Shown here: piece by piece, positions 1 through 5,970 of the stretch
Position numbering within the stretch: position 1 is the stretch's first letter
Layout: each line of letters opens with the position of its first letter
Notes under the pieces: model-generated
What the model was told of the DNA's origin: nothing
Database searches by the model: none
The model's input: the letters and a program-made list of their open reading frames with translations, nothing else
Assembly: GCA_023399035.1 (NCBI GenBank)
Contig: JAEWQX010000238.1
Span: 1 to 6,508 of the forward strand
Length of the DNA: 6,508 nucleotides
Source of the DNA: Bacillota bacterium
GTDB taxonomy: Bacteria > Bacillota > Clostridia > Clostridiales > Clostridiaceae
Direction: 5' to 3'
Program-made: the position numbers and the translations under genes

Positions 1-1099
1 GTGCAGGGTATATAACTCCATCATCAAAAGCCATTGGATTGTATAAAAGAAAATAACATCCAGGAACTCTCTCAAAGAAGAATCCAGCATCCTCTGCTCC
101 CATATTATAATCGTTTAAAATATGAATAGCTTTACTTCCAACAATCTTTTCTGCTGAATTTATGAATTTCTCAACCATTTCCTTATCATTAATTACTCCT
201 GAACATCCGCCTTCAAAATCAAGCTCGTATTCGGTTCTCATAACTTTTGACATTCCGTCAACAATTTCTTCTATTCTCGTTAATACATATTTCCTTAATT
301 CTGGATCAGTATTTCTCACTGTCCCTTTTATTTCAACCGTGTCAGGAATGACATTATTTGAACCCCTTCCTCCCTGAATGCTTGTGAAACTTATAAGTGT
401 AGGAATTGTCTGATTTATTTCTCTAGTAAGTATATATTGTATACTATTCATTATCAATGTTGCTGTGGAAATTGGATCTACACATATATGAGGTGTAGAT
501 GCGTGTCCTCCCTTCCCTATTATCTTCAAATTAATAGGATCTTCATATGCTGACATGCTTCCATATCTCACTATAACATCTCCGTTATCATACCCTCTTA
601 TTCCATTATCAGTATGAAGTGCAATCATTCCATCAACATTTGGATTCTGCAGTACTTTATCATTAATCATAGCCATTGCCCCTCCAGGAGCACATTCTTC
701 ACATGGCTGGAATATCAATTTTACTTTCCCATTAAGTTCATCTTCATATTTTTTCAAAAGCTCTGCAAGACCTAATAAAATGGCTGTATGAGCATCATGG
801 CCACAGGCATGCATATTTCCATTTTCAGATTTAAAGCTTAGATTTGTTTCTTCCTTTATTGGAAGCCCATCCATATCAGCCCTTACTGCTATTGTTTTTC
901 CTTCTTTATTTCCTATCACTGCACTTATACCTGAATGACTGCTGTATGATGTAAATTCAATGTTTAATTGTTTTAATTTATCCATAACATACTGTGCTGT
1001 CTGAGGAAGCATCATGCCTGTTTCAGGAATTTTATGAAGATCTCTTCTGTATTTAATAATCTTAGAACTTAAATCTTTACATTCTTTAATAATATTCAA
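1..1099 (-). CDS. M20D-family amidohydrolase / metallopeptidase, C-terminus cut by window edge
   Basis: Cytoplasmic zinc-type amidohydrolase of the M20D group (N-acyl amino acid, hippurate or IAA-amino acid hydrolase-like), expected to cleave an amide bond and release an amino acid; the substrate cannot be read from sequence. The minus-strand frame is open for 366 codons and runs off the left edge; a family length near 390 leaves about 25-30 residues missing, including the last metal-ligand histidine region. Visible: the N-terminal RRDLHKIPETG motif (18-28), VRADMDGLPI (72-81), the metal motif HACGHDAHT (97-105; Cys99 and His101 presumed ligands), FQPCEE (130-135) with the catalytic/ligand glutamates, LH at 161-162, the dimerisation-domain GGHASTPH motif and a late MGAEDAGFFF motif. 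The TTG start is chosen because no ATG precedes the conserved N-terminus and GAGGGGG lies 6 nt upstream. M20D proteins usually have QPAEE; here it is QPCEE followed by another Cys. Confidence 0.93.
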   Translation of the reverse strand, partial: MNIIKECKDLSSKIIKYRRDLHKIPETGMMLPQTAQYVMDKLKQLNIEFTSYSSHSGISAVIGNKEGKTIAVRADMDGLPIKEETNLSFKSENGNMHACGHDAHTAILLGLAELLKKYEDELNGKVKLIFQPCEECAPGGAMAMINDKVLQNPNVDGMIALHTDNGIRGYDNGDVIVRYGSMSAYEDPINLKIIGKGGHASTPHICVDPISTATLIMNSIQYILTREINQTIPTLISFTSIQGGRGSNNVIPDTVEIKGTVRNTDPELRKYVLTRIEEIVDGMSKVMRTEYELDFEGGCSGVINDKEMVEKFINSAEKIVGSKAIHILNDYNMGAEDAGFFFERVPGCYFLLYNPMAFDDGVIYPA

Positions 1100-1105
1100 C
1101 TTTTT

Positions 1106-1112
1106 CCCCCTC
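1106..1112 (-). promoter_or_regulatory. Shine-Dalgarno site for the amidohydrolase TTG start
   Basis: On the minus strand GAGGGGG lies 6 nt before TTG 1099. It decides the start, because the conserved N-terminal motifs of the protein begin only a few residues later and no ATG or GTG is available upstream. Confidence 0.75.
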
Positions 1113-1146
1113 TTATTGTTTATTATTTTATTTAATTTTTGGAATT

Positions 1147-1175
1147 ATTATAAAAATTATACCATAATAGTACAA
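1147..1175 (-). promoter_or_regulatory. Sigma-A type promoter for the amidohydrolase
   Basis: Minus strand TTGTAC (1175-1170), 17-nt spacer, TATAAT (1152-1147). A second TATAAT lies inside the spacer (1161-1156) preceded by TGG, which makes an extended -10; either could be used. The start of the coding sequence is about 48 nt downstream of the distal -10. Confidence 0.6.
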
Positions 1176-1274
1176 TTTGAAATATTCCTTTATGATAATT
1201 TTATGAATAAATTTTATGTACAATCACATACTAATGATAGTTAAAATTTTAATATGAAAGATGTGATTTATAAT

Positions 1275-1424
1275 ATGAACAAACTTAAAGACAAACAGTC
1301 TCATGATCTGGCTAAAAAGATGATTATTGAAGGAGAATCCTTTGATGACATAATGGCAGCTACAAGCTTAAGGTTAAAGGATTTAAAGCGAATCCAGAGA
1401 AATGAAATAGACACACATTTTTAA
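1275..1424 (+). CDS. Small 49-aa hypothetical protein with a helix-turn-helix-like pattern
   Basis: An unrecognised 49-codon ORF, ATG to TAA. It reads as a compact, charged, helical protein with no membrane segment or signal peptide. The stretch MIIEGESFDDIMAATSLR followed by LKDLKRIQR (about residues 16-41) has the spacing of hydrophobic, glycine and serine/threonine positions common in small HTH or sigma-region-4-like folds (xxEGxSxxxIxxxTxLxxxxLxxI). DNA binding is therefore possible but unproven. Codon use looks coding. It lies between the divergent amidohydrolase promoter and a hairpin 18 nt after its stop, so it has the space of a single-gene transcript. Weak points: no good SD precedes ATG 1275, and no convincing promoter was found (a TTGAAA at 1177-1182 lacks a well-spaced -10). 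Confidence 0.55.
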   Translation: MNKLKDKQSHDLAKKMIIEGESFDDIMAATSLRLKDLKRIQRNEIDTHF

Positions 1425-1442
1425 TTTTCTTAATTTTTAAAA

Positions 1443-1475
1443 AAAGGACTATGATTTAATTGTGCATAGTCCTTT
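1443..1475. terminator. Bidirectional hairpin terminator between two convergent small ORFs
   Basis: A perfect 11-bp stem (AAAGGACTATG at 1443-1453 with CATAGTCCTTT at 1465-1475) and an 11-nt loop. On the minus strand the stem runs into seven T residues (1445-1439), a good intrinsic terminator for the small membrane ORF ending at 1479. On the plus strand it is followed by a T-rich tract (CTCTTACTTTTT), so it can also end the ORF at 1275-1424. Confidence 0.85.
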
Positions 1476-1478
1476 CTC

Positions 1479-1628
1479 TTACTTTTTCCTATTATTTTTT
1501 TCTTTAATTATATTCCTTACAATCCTATGTACAAATCCAAGTACATATATGAATATTAAGGCAACAACTACTTCCATATGATTGTTAATTAACTCTCTTA
1601 ACCCCTCCACAATTTTCTTTCCTCTCAT
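1479..1628 (-). CDS. Small 49-aa single-pass membrane protein
   Basis: Unrecognised. The ORF encodes about 17 polar or charged residues (MRGKKIVEGLRELINNH), one hydrophobic segment (MEVVVALIFIYVLGFV, about residues 18-33) and a basic tail (HRIVRNIIKEKNNRKK). This looks like a one-pass membrane peptide with a positively charged C-terminus on the cytoplasmic side. ATG 1628 has no SD before it. A GTG at 1610 in the same frame has GAGAGG 10 nt upstream and would give 43 residues with the same membrane segment; translational coupling to the upstream reading frame ending at 1637 could explain ATG use. It is followed within 3 nt by the hairpin at 1443-1475. Position suggests co-transcription with the ArAE-like gene, possibly as a small accessory subunit, which is inference only. 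Confidence 0.6.
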   Translation of the reverse strand: MRGKKIVEGLRELINNHMEVVVALIFIYVLGFVHRIVRNIIKEKNNRKK

Positions 1629-1636
1629 TTCAATAT

Positions 1637-1720
1637 TTAATCATCCAAAAAGAAATTAATATCTCTGTATTCTTCTGGAACATTAAGAACTTCGTATAAT
1701 TTATTATAAAAGATTAATAA
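1637..1720 (-). pseudogene. Out-of-frame C-terminal tail of the ArAE-like membrane protein
   Basis: In the frame one base away from the ArAE-like ORF, 27 codons are open from 1720 to a TAA at 1639-1637 and read as protein (ending LYEVLNVPEEYRDINFFLDD). The two frames can only be joined between about 1725 and 1714. Adding one base there (for example TATTAATC to TATTTAATC) would give a protein of about 345 residues ending 8 nt before ATG 1628 of the small membrane ORF, a tight operon-like spacing. I read this as the displaced end of the gene; chance openness over 27 codons is the alternative. Confidence 0.5.
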
Positions 1721-2673
1721 TTATCTTTAAAATTCTTTTTCAATAAAAGAAAATCCTCTAAATCATTTAAAAATTGAAATAATAATGCTCTATTTTCAAA
1801 TTCCTCCCTGTTTTTAGGAAGATCCATCTTTTTATATTCTTTTTTAAGTATGTTATGCTCACTTAACAAATCTATGCAGTTATTATCCCTGCGAATATTA
1901 AATGCAACTTTATATGTATACTCAGCAAGAAGTTCAGTTTGAGAATAAGTCATATAAAACCTGGAAAAATGCTTTTTCATTCTTTTTATTGTTTCAAACT
2001 GAGATGTTCTCATTTCCATATAGCTTAAATAATAGTAATCACTTTTAAGTATAAGATAATTATTACATATTTTCTTTGCTATTTTTTTGTTTTTTTCAAT
2101 GAGTTTTTCTGTTATTTCAAATATCTCCCTTTCATCATTTGGAAGATGCCTAAGCATAAGATTACCTGCCATATCACTAAGAATTACTCTATAGTTCTGT
2201 TCAATACTTTCCCTGTTCTTTTCGAATTCCTCCTCTAGTGAAGGTGAATATAAATTAAATAACATTGCCGTACATATTCCTATTATAGTCAAGCTTGCTT
2301 CATTTATAATCCAATATACATTTATATTTGAACTTGTTAGAAGATGAGTTGAAAGTACTGCTCCTACAACCATACTTTCCTGTATATTGAATTTAATCGT
2401 AAGTGGTATATATATTATAAGAAATACTCCAAATATAATTGGATTATTTCCTAGGATTATATATAAGAAAAATGAAAATAGTATTGCAATAAAGGATGCG
2501 GCTATTCTCCTTATACTTATTAAAAGAGCTTCCCTTTTTGTATCCTGAATGCTTAATATTGCAATTATTCCAGATGTAACACTAAACTGAAGTCCTATAT
2601 AATTTGATATAAAAATTGCTATAGTAGCGGATAAAGCCATCTTAAATGTTTTTGAATAAAAATATTTCATCAT
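1714..2673 (-). CDS. ArAE / DUF939-like (aromatic acid exporter family) membrane protein
   Basis: Integral membrane protein of 319 residues resembling the aromatic acid exporter family (ArAE_1, FUSC-related). The N-terminal half has about six hydrophobic segments (roughly 11-28, 31-44, 56-74, 79-93, 99-115, 122-142), and the family-like stretch SVTSGIIAILSIQDTKREA spans 31-49. The C-terminal half (145-319) is soluble, helical and rich in Glu and Lys, consistent with the cytoplasmic ArAE_1_C domain. Likely role is export of small organic or aromatic acids, but many members are uncharacterised and the substrate is unknown. The first of two adjacent ATGs is chosen: AGGAG (2685-2681) lies 7 nt upstream. 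The last residues appear displaced by a single-base shift near 1714-1725. It is divergent from the methyltransferase gene and lies upstream of the small membrane ORF. Confidence 0.8.
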   Translation of the reverse strand: MMKYFYSKTFKMALSATIAIFISNYIGLQFSVTSGIIAILSIQDTKREALLISIRRIAASFIAILFSFFLYIILGNNPIIFGVFLIIYIPLTIKFNIQESMVVGAVLSTHLLTSSNINVYWIINEASLTIIGICTAMLFNLYSPSLEEEFEKNRESIEQNYRVILSDMAGNLMLRHLPNDEREIFEITEKLIEKNKKIAKKICNNYLILKSDYYYLSYMEMRTSQFETIKRMKKHFSRFYMTYSQTELLAEYTYKVAFNIRRDNNCIDLLSEHNILKKEYKKMDLPKNREEFENRALLFQFLNDLEDFLLLKKNFKDNY

Positions 2674-2707
2674 TGGTTTGCTCCTGTCACTTATTATTAG
2701 ATTACTT

Positions 2708-2736
2708 ATTATATATTAATTTTTAAAAATCATCTA
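2708..2736 (-). promoter_or_regulatory. Candidate promoter for the ArAE-like gene
   Basis: Minus strand TATAAT (2713-2708) with a 17-nt spacer to a poor -35, TAGATG (2736-2731). The spacer contains a 12-bp perfect palindrome (ATTTTTAAAAAT, 2719-2730), so a regulator site is conceivable, although such AT palindromes are common by chance here. It is placed correctly, about 35 nt before the ATG. Confidence 0.35.
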
Positions 2737-2768
2737 TTAAATCCTGCAGTAATTATTTACTAGATATA

Positions 2769-2797
2769 TTGACATTAATCATTTTCTATTTTATCCT
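2769..2797 (+). promoter_or_regulatory. Sigma-A promoter for the methyltransferase gene
   Basis: Perfect -35 TTGACA (2769-2774), 17-nt spacer, -10 TATCCT (2792-2797, 4 of 6 consensus). Transcription would start at about 2803-2805, leaving a 5' leader of only about 13-15 nt that contains the SD and little else. Confidence 0.6.
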
Positions 2798-2805
2798 TTC
2801 CATTG

Positions 2806-2812
2806 AAAGGAG
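2806..2812 (+). promoter_or_regulatory. Shine-Dalgarno site fixing the methyltransferase start
   Basis: AAAGGAG lies 5 nt before ATG 2818. An in-frame TTG at 2803 overlaps this site and lies at the predicted transcript start, so ATG 2818 is preferred. Confidence 0.85.
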
Positions 2813-2817
2813 TTCTT

Positions 2818-3438
2818 ATGGACGAACAATATTACGAAAAATTATTAAATATAAAAACATGTGGTGAACAGAGAGGATTTAATGAATCCCTTCATTATCA
2901 CAGATATGAGCCAACTTCTTACTGTGCTTTAAACACCTTGATAAAAGAATACTCTTTCAATGAAAATGACAGCTTAATTGATTTTGGGTGTGGCAAAGGG
3001 CGCCTTAATTTTTTTATTAATAATACTTTCAACTCTCATGTTACTGGTATTGAAATGAACAGCTATTATTATGATATCTGTATAGATAACATGAGTCATT
3101 ATCTGAAGCATGACAAAAACAATAATAAAGAAAAAATACATTTTTTAAAGTGCCTTGCTCAGGAATATAAAATCAGAAATATTGATAATAAATTTTATTT
3201 CTTTAATCCTTTTTCACCTCAGATTTTTATGTGTGTTGTAAATAATATTCTTGATTCAGTTGATCAATGTCAGCGTGCAGTCGATATTATTTTATACTAT
3301 GCTTCTGATGAATATATATTTTATCTTGAAAATAATACATGTTTTTCTCTGTATAAAGAAATTCCTGTATTACCACAGCATTTAAAAGACTATCGCAACA
3401 GATTTCTAATTTATAGATTGGACTATACTGCAATATAA
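2818..3438 (+). CDS. Class I SAM-dependent methyltransferase
   Basis: Soluble 206-residue protein with a Rossmann-type methyltransferase core. Motif I LIDFGCGKGR (53-62) is the glycine-rich SAM-binding loop; VTGIEMN (75-81) ends strand 2 with an acidic residue (Glu79) expected to bind the ribose hydroxyls of SAM; FYFFNPFSP (126-134) matches motif IV, where an NPF tripeptide takes the place of the NPPY/DPP-type catalytic motif. An N-terminal segment (NESLHYHRYEPTSYCAL, 22-38) precedes the core. NPPY-like motifs are found in enzymes that methylate nitrogen on bases or proteins, but the substrate cannot be assigned. ATG 2818 is set by AAAGGAG 5 nt upstream. The gene is the only larger one on the plus strand, has its own promoter, and converges on the MCP gene with a shared terminator. 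Confidence 0.85.
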   Translation: MDEQYYEKLLNIKTCGEQRGFNESLHYHRYEPTSYCALNTLIKEYSFNENDSLIDFGCGKGRLNFFINNTFNSHVTGIEMNSYYYDICIDNMSHYLKHDKNNNKEKIHFLKCLAQEYKIRNIDNKFYFFNPFSPQIFMCVVNNILDSVDQCQRAVDIILYYASDEYIFYLENNTCFSLYKEIPVLPQHLKDYRNRFLIYRLDYTAI

Positions 3439-3474
3439 AATTAAGGCAGTTATTTAACATACTGCCTTAATTTT
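3437..3474. terminator. Bidirectional terminator between methyltransferase and MCP genes
   Basis: A perfect 14-bp stem (3437-3450 with 3461-3474, core TTAAGGCAGT) and a 10-nt loop. The stem begins within the methyltransferase stop codon and ends 11 nt before the MCP stop. The stem ends in AAAA/TTTT, giving a U-run in either direction. Confidence 0.85.
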
Positions 3475-3485
3475 GTATAAAAATT

Positions 3486-4895
3486 CTAATAAATTTTCTT
3501 TACAGATTCAGTTGTGACTTTAAGTTCATTTGTAAGATTTGATGCATCCAGCGACAATTCCCTGAATTTCACTGCAATGTTTGAGCATTCTTCAGTCATA
3601 GCCATTGTTTCTTCAGCAACTGCCGAAATATCATTTATTCCTTTTACAATAGTTTCATTAGACTGAAGTATGTTTTCTACTTCTTCATCAACATTCGATA
3701 CTTTTACCATTACATTCTTTGTATTATTATCTATATCTTCAAATATATCTGTAGTTCTTGTTACAAGCTTATTCTGCTTATTATTTGCTTCACTAAGCTT
3801 GTCTACAGATTCTGCACAAGTTAAAAGTTTGCTTTGAATATCATTTGTAATCCTAATTACGTTTTCTATAGACTGTCCGCTTTGTTCAGCCAACTTTCTT
3901 ATTTCATCTGCAACAACAGAAAAACCCTTTCCGCTTTCACCAGCTCTTGCAGCTTCTATTGAAGCATTTAATGCTAGTAAGGTCGTCTGCTTAACTATAT
4001 TATCAATTGTTTCAGTAACAGCAACTATGTTTCTTGACCCTTCCTGAAGCAGTCTCATCATATTTTTAACCTCTTCATTTGTAGCATTTACTACTTCAGA
4101 CTGTTCCTTAAGATCACATATTATATCATTGCTTTCCCTTATGACTCTTCCTGTATTTTCAGACAGCATATTCATTTCCTTTGTAAGACTTGCTGCATAT
4201 TCAAGCTTTTCTTGTATCTTTGCACAATATTCTACCTGGATTTGAACAACTTCACTATTTTTCATGGATCCATTAGATATCTGTGATAAAGATTCCTGCA
4301 ATACATTTGCTTCTTCTGATATTTGATCTACAATATTCAGTACATTTCCTGTATTTACACCTATTTTCTCATTTAAATTCTTGACTTCAGATATTATTGT
4401 ATCCTGCTTTTCCTGACTAGACATTATATTATCTATAAAAGCCATATTTCTTTCCTTAAACATCATAATTACTCCTGCGCTTGAATACATTGCATATGAA
4501 AATATTGAAGTAACAGCTATACATAAACCATAATCCTTAAGTTCATTTCCATAAAGATTTCCATTCATATATTCTATAACTGGCTTTATAATTACTAAAA
4601 GAAATACTGTTGGTCCAACTATTAGAATATCCTTTTTCTTTCCATACAATACAAATGAACTTATAAATGGAAAGCCAAAAGCGAAAACTATACTACTCCT
4701 ACCTGTTATGTATATGTATGCCCATACTATAATGTAACCCCAAAAAACTATATATTTTATATAGTCATTTTCCTTATCCTTTTTATATATTATATAAATT
4801 GATATAGTGGTAATTAAAAGTATACCTGAACTAATAACCCATTCGGTAAGACTTCTTCCTCCTTTAATCACTTCAAAAAGAATGCTTAAAACCAC
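3486..4895 (-). CDS. Methyl-accepting chemotaxis protein with polytopic membrane sensor region
   Basis: Chemoreceptor that should relay a signal to CheW/CheA and control flagellar rotation. The visible frame gives 469 residues from GTG 4895. Five hydrophobic segments (about 22-37, 47-64, 67-84, 89-108, 122-146) form an integral membrane sensor, with no periplasmic ligand domain and no obvious HAMP. A coiled-coil cytoplasmic domain follows, with the hallmark hairpin tip LLALNASIEAARAGESGKGF (306-325) then SVVADEIRKLAEQS (326-339), and candidate methylation regions near 190-215 and 424-437 (SAVAEETMAMTEEC). GTG 4895 has no SD. The frame is open upstream to 4982 and reads as a further membrane segment, while the only strong SD/ATG (4981) is one base out of frame across an A6 run. 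The intact protein is probably 498 residues with six membrane segments. Confidence 0.9.
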   Translation of the reverse strand: MVLSILFEVIKGGRSLTEWVISSGILLITTISIYIIYKKDKENDYIKYIVFWGYIIVWAYIYITGRSSIVFAFGFPFISSFVLYGKKKDILIVGPTVFLLVIIKPVIEYMNGNLYGNELKDYGLCIAVTSIFSYAMYSSAGVIMMFKERNMAFIDNIMSSQEKQDTIISEVKNLNEKIGVNTGNVLNIVDQISEEANVLQESLSQISNGSMKNSEVVQIQVEYCAKIQEKLEYAASLTKEMNMLSENTGRVIRESNDIICDLKEQSEVVNATNEEVKNMMRLLQEGSRNIVAVTETIDNIVKQTTLLALNASIEAARAGESGKGFSVVADEIRKLAEQSGQSIENVIRITNDIQSKLLTCAESVDKLSEANNKQNKLVTRTTDIFEDIDNNTKNVMVKVSNVDEEVENILQSNETIVKGINDISAVAEETMAMTEECSNIAVKFRELSLDASNLTNELKVTTESVKKIY

Positions 4896-4982
4896 GATGA
4901 GTGTAGTTAAAAATACTATTCTTATGAGATTTAAGTTTGCAATTTGATTTAGTTGAATATTATCATTTTTTGTACTTCCATA
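4896..4982 (-). other. Displaced N-terminus of the MCP, joined by a one-base shift at an A6 run
   Basis: In the MCP frame there is no stop from 4982 and no ATG, GTG or TTG until GTG 4895. In the neighbouring frame ATG 4981 (MEVQK, then MIIFN and stop) follows a perfect SD. A -1 shift at AAAAAA (4971-4966) gives MEVQKNDNIQLNQIANLN followed by LIRIVFLTTLIVVLSILF, a sensible cytoplasmic tail plus first membrane helix, adding 29 residues. One missing A in the run would produce exactly this. Confidence 0.7.
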
Positions 4983-4987
4983 CTATT

Positions 4988-4995
4988 CCTCCTTT
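4988..4995 (-). promoter_or_regulatory. Strong Shine-Dalgarno site for the MCP (ATG 4981)
   Basis: Minus strand AAAGGAGG, 6 nt before ATG 4981. It is the best SD in the window, yet it serves an ATG whose frame stops after 10 codons. This is the main reason to believe translation begins here and changes frame, or that a base is missing. Confidence 0.8.
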
Positions 4996-5009
4996 GTATT
5001 CCTTTATCT

Positions 5010-5036
5010 TTATCGTTTATTCTATATTTTTCTGTA
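5010..5036 (-). promoter_or_regulatory. Possible SigD (FliA-like) flagellar promoter for the MCP
   Basis: Minus strand TACA (5036-5033), 15-nt spacer, AACGATAA (5017-5010). The Bacillus SigD pattern is TAAA-N15-GCCGATAT, so this matches 3 of 4 and most of the -10 core. It is in the right place for a chemoreceptor gene and overlaps the sigma-A candidate. Confidence 0.35.
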
Positions 5037-5047
5037 TATTACAACAA
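5019..5047 (-). promoter_or_regulatory. Sigma-A type promoter for the MCP
   Basis: Minus strand TTGTTG (5047-5042), 17-nt spacer, TAGAAT (5024-5019). An A/T-rich tract including AATTT repeats lies upstream and could act as an UP-like element. Confidence 0.5.
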
Positions 5048-5065
5048 TATTTTTAACATTTTCAT

Positions 5066-5084
5066 AATTTAATTTAATTTAATT
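5066..5084. repeat. Short tandem repeat, AATTT x 3.8
   Basis: Three copies of AATTT (5066-5080) plus AATT lie about 20-35 nt upstream of the MCP -35. The tract is short, and in DNA this AT-rich it may be coincidental. Confidence 0.6.
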
Positions 5085-5116
5085 GTTTTTATTAAATCCT
5101 TATAATATTTATACAA

Positions 5117-5159
5117 AAAATAAGCTTAAAGAACCCTCTAGATTCTTTAAGCTTATTTT
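5117..5159 (-). terminator. Intrinsic terminator of the Sel1-repeat gene
   Basis: A perfect 17-bp stem (5117-5133 with 5143-5159, containing TAAGCTTAAAGAA) and a 9-nt loop begin 8 nt after the Sel1 stop codon. On the minus strand it continues into a run of six T (5120-5115). Confidence 0.9.
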
Positions 5160-5166
5160 ATCTTTC

Positions 5167-5970
5167 CTATTTGTTGAACTTTTCCTTTAATGCAGTTTTA
5201 CCGCTTTCAAGTCCATGCGCTGCACATCTCTTATACCAGCTGTAAGCACTGCTTAAATTTTGCTTTACACCTTTACCTTTGTAATACATTCCTGCCAGAT
5301 TATATTCAGCATAAGGGTATCCACACTCCGCTGCTTCTCTATACCATCTCACAGCTTCTTTATAATCGCGCCTTACACCTAATCCTTTTTCGTACATGTA
5401 CCCAACTGTATTCTGTGCTTTTTCATATCCCTGCTTTGCACTTTTTTCATACCATTTAAATGCTTCTCTGCAGTCTTCTTCAACTCCCTTAGAGTGCATA
5501 TACATTCCTGCAAGATTATACTGTGCAAAGTAGTCACCCTGCTCAGCTGCTTTACTATACCATTTAAATGCTTCATTATAATCACATTCAGTTCCCTGAC
5601 CTTCTTCGTACATACATCCAAGGTTGCACTGTGCATTACAGTTTCCCTTCTCAGCAGCCTTCTTATACCATTCTATAGTTTTAGAGTAATCCTTATCAAC
5701 TCCAAGACCACAATAATACATATCTCCAAGATTATACATTGCTATATCATATCCAGCAAATGCGGCTCTTTTATACCACTTTACTGCCTCATCATAATCT
5801 GTTTCTACAGTATCTCCATTAAAATATCTGTCTCCCAAGATATTCTGTGCTTTAACATTCCCTCTGCTTGCGTATTTTCTAAGACTTTCAGTGTCTATAA
5901 ACTGAAACTCAACATCGGCTTCCCTATAAACGTTTAATCTGCTATCTAAAGATACAACTATACCTGACAA
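5167..5970 (-). CDS. Sel1-like repeat (TPR-type) protein
   Basis: A 267-residue cytoplasmic-looking protein (no signal peptide or membrane segment in the visible ORF), built mostly of six tandem Sel1-like repeats. The repeats show exact 36-residue periodicity: the conserved small residue recurs as Ala at 41, 77, 113, 149, 185 and 221. Each follows the pattern AQxxLGxMYxxGxGVxxDYxEAxKWYxKAAEQG, which folds as paired alpha helices for protein-protein contacts. The N-terminal 35 residues are non-repeat, and a short basic tail follows repeat six. Function is unknown; such proteins usually scaffold or modulate partners, and no partner is visible here. TTG 5970 has GGGGG 7 nt upstream. The frame stays open and coding-like for 17 more codons to 6021, so the true N-terminus may be longer and broken. 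It has its own promoter and terminator. Confidence 0.88.
   Translation of the reverse strand: MSGIVVSLDSRLNVYREADVEFQFIDTESLRKYASRGNVKAQNILGDRYFNGDTVETDYDEAVKWYKRAAFAGYDIAMYNLGDMYYCGLGVDKDYSKTIEWYKKAAEKGNCNAQCNLGCMYEEGQGTECDYNEAFKWYSKAAEQGDYFAQYNLAGMYMHSKGVEEDCREAFKWYEKSAKQGYEKAQNTVGYMYEKGLGVRRDYKEAVRWYREAAECGYPYAEYNLAGMYYKGKGVKQNLSSAYSWYKRCAAHGLESGKTALKEKFNK
5191..5850 (-). repeat. Six 108-bp coding repeats (Sel1 units)
   Basis: The 36-residue Sel1 units appear in DNA as diverged 108-bp tandem copies; the segment encoding KWYxKAA recurs with this period. Divergence is large enough that recent amplification or recombination is not obvious. Confidence 0.75.

Noticed and set aside
162..377. 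71-codon plus-strand open frame, MNFSTISLS...
   Set aside because: It is antisense to the amidohydrolase, whose frame carries clear family motifs; there is no SD and no recognisable product.
2803..2817. TTG 2803 as the methyltransferase start (adds MKGVL)
   Set aside because: The five extra codons overlap the SD AAAGGAG and coincide with the predicted transcript start; ATG 2818 has ideal spacing.
4985..5112. Riboswitch (for example c-di-GMP) in the MCP leader
   Set aside because: The promoter candidates lie close to the SD, leaving a leader too short for an aptamer, and I see no conserved aptamer core.
5191..5850. Regularly spaced repeats that might suggest a CRISPR or satellite array
   Set aside because: The period is 108 bp and corresponds exactly to 36-residue Sel1 units; copies are diverged and fully coding, with no spacer and short-repeat structure.
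5190..5937. Several open frames of 85-147 codons on both strands inside the Sel1 gene
   Set aside because: They are shadows produced by the 108-bp coding repeats; periodic stop avoidance in one frame keeps others open. Their translations show no independent domain.
5167..5970. Hcp-type (Helicobacter cysteine-rich) secreted Sel1 protein
   Set aside because: The protein has eight or so cysteines, but they are not paired at a fixed place in each repeat and there is no signal peptide.
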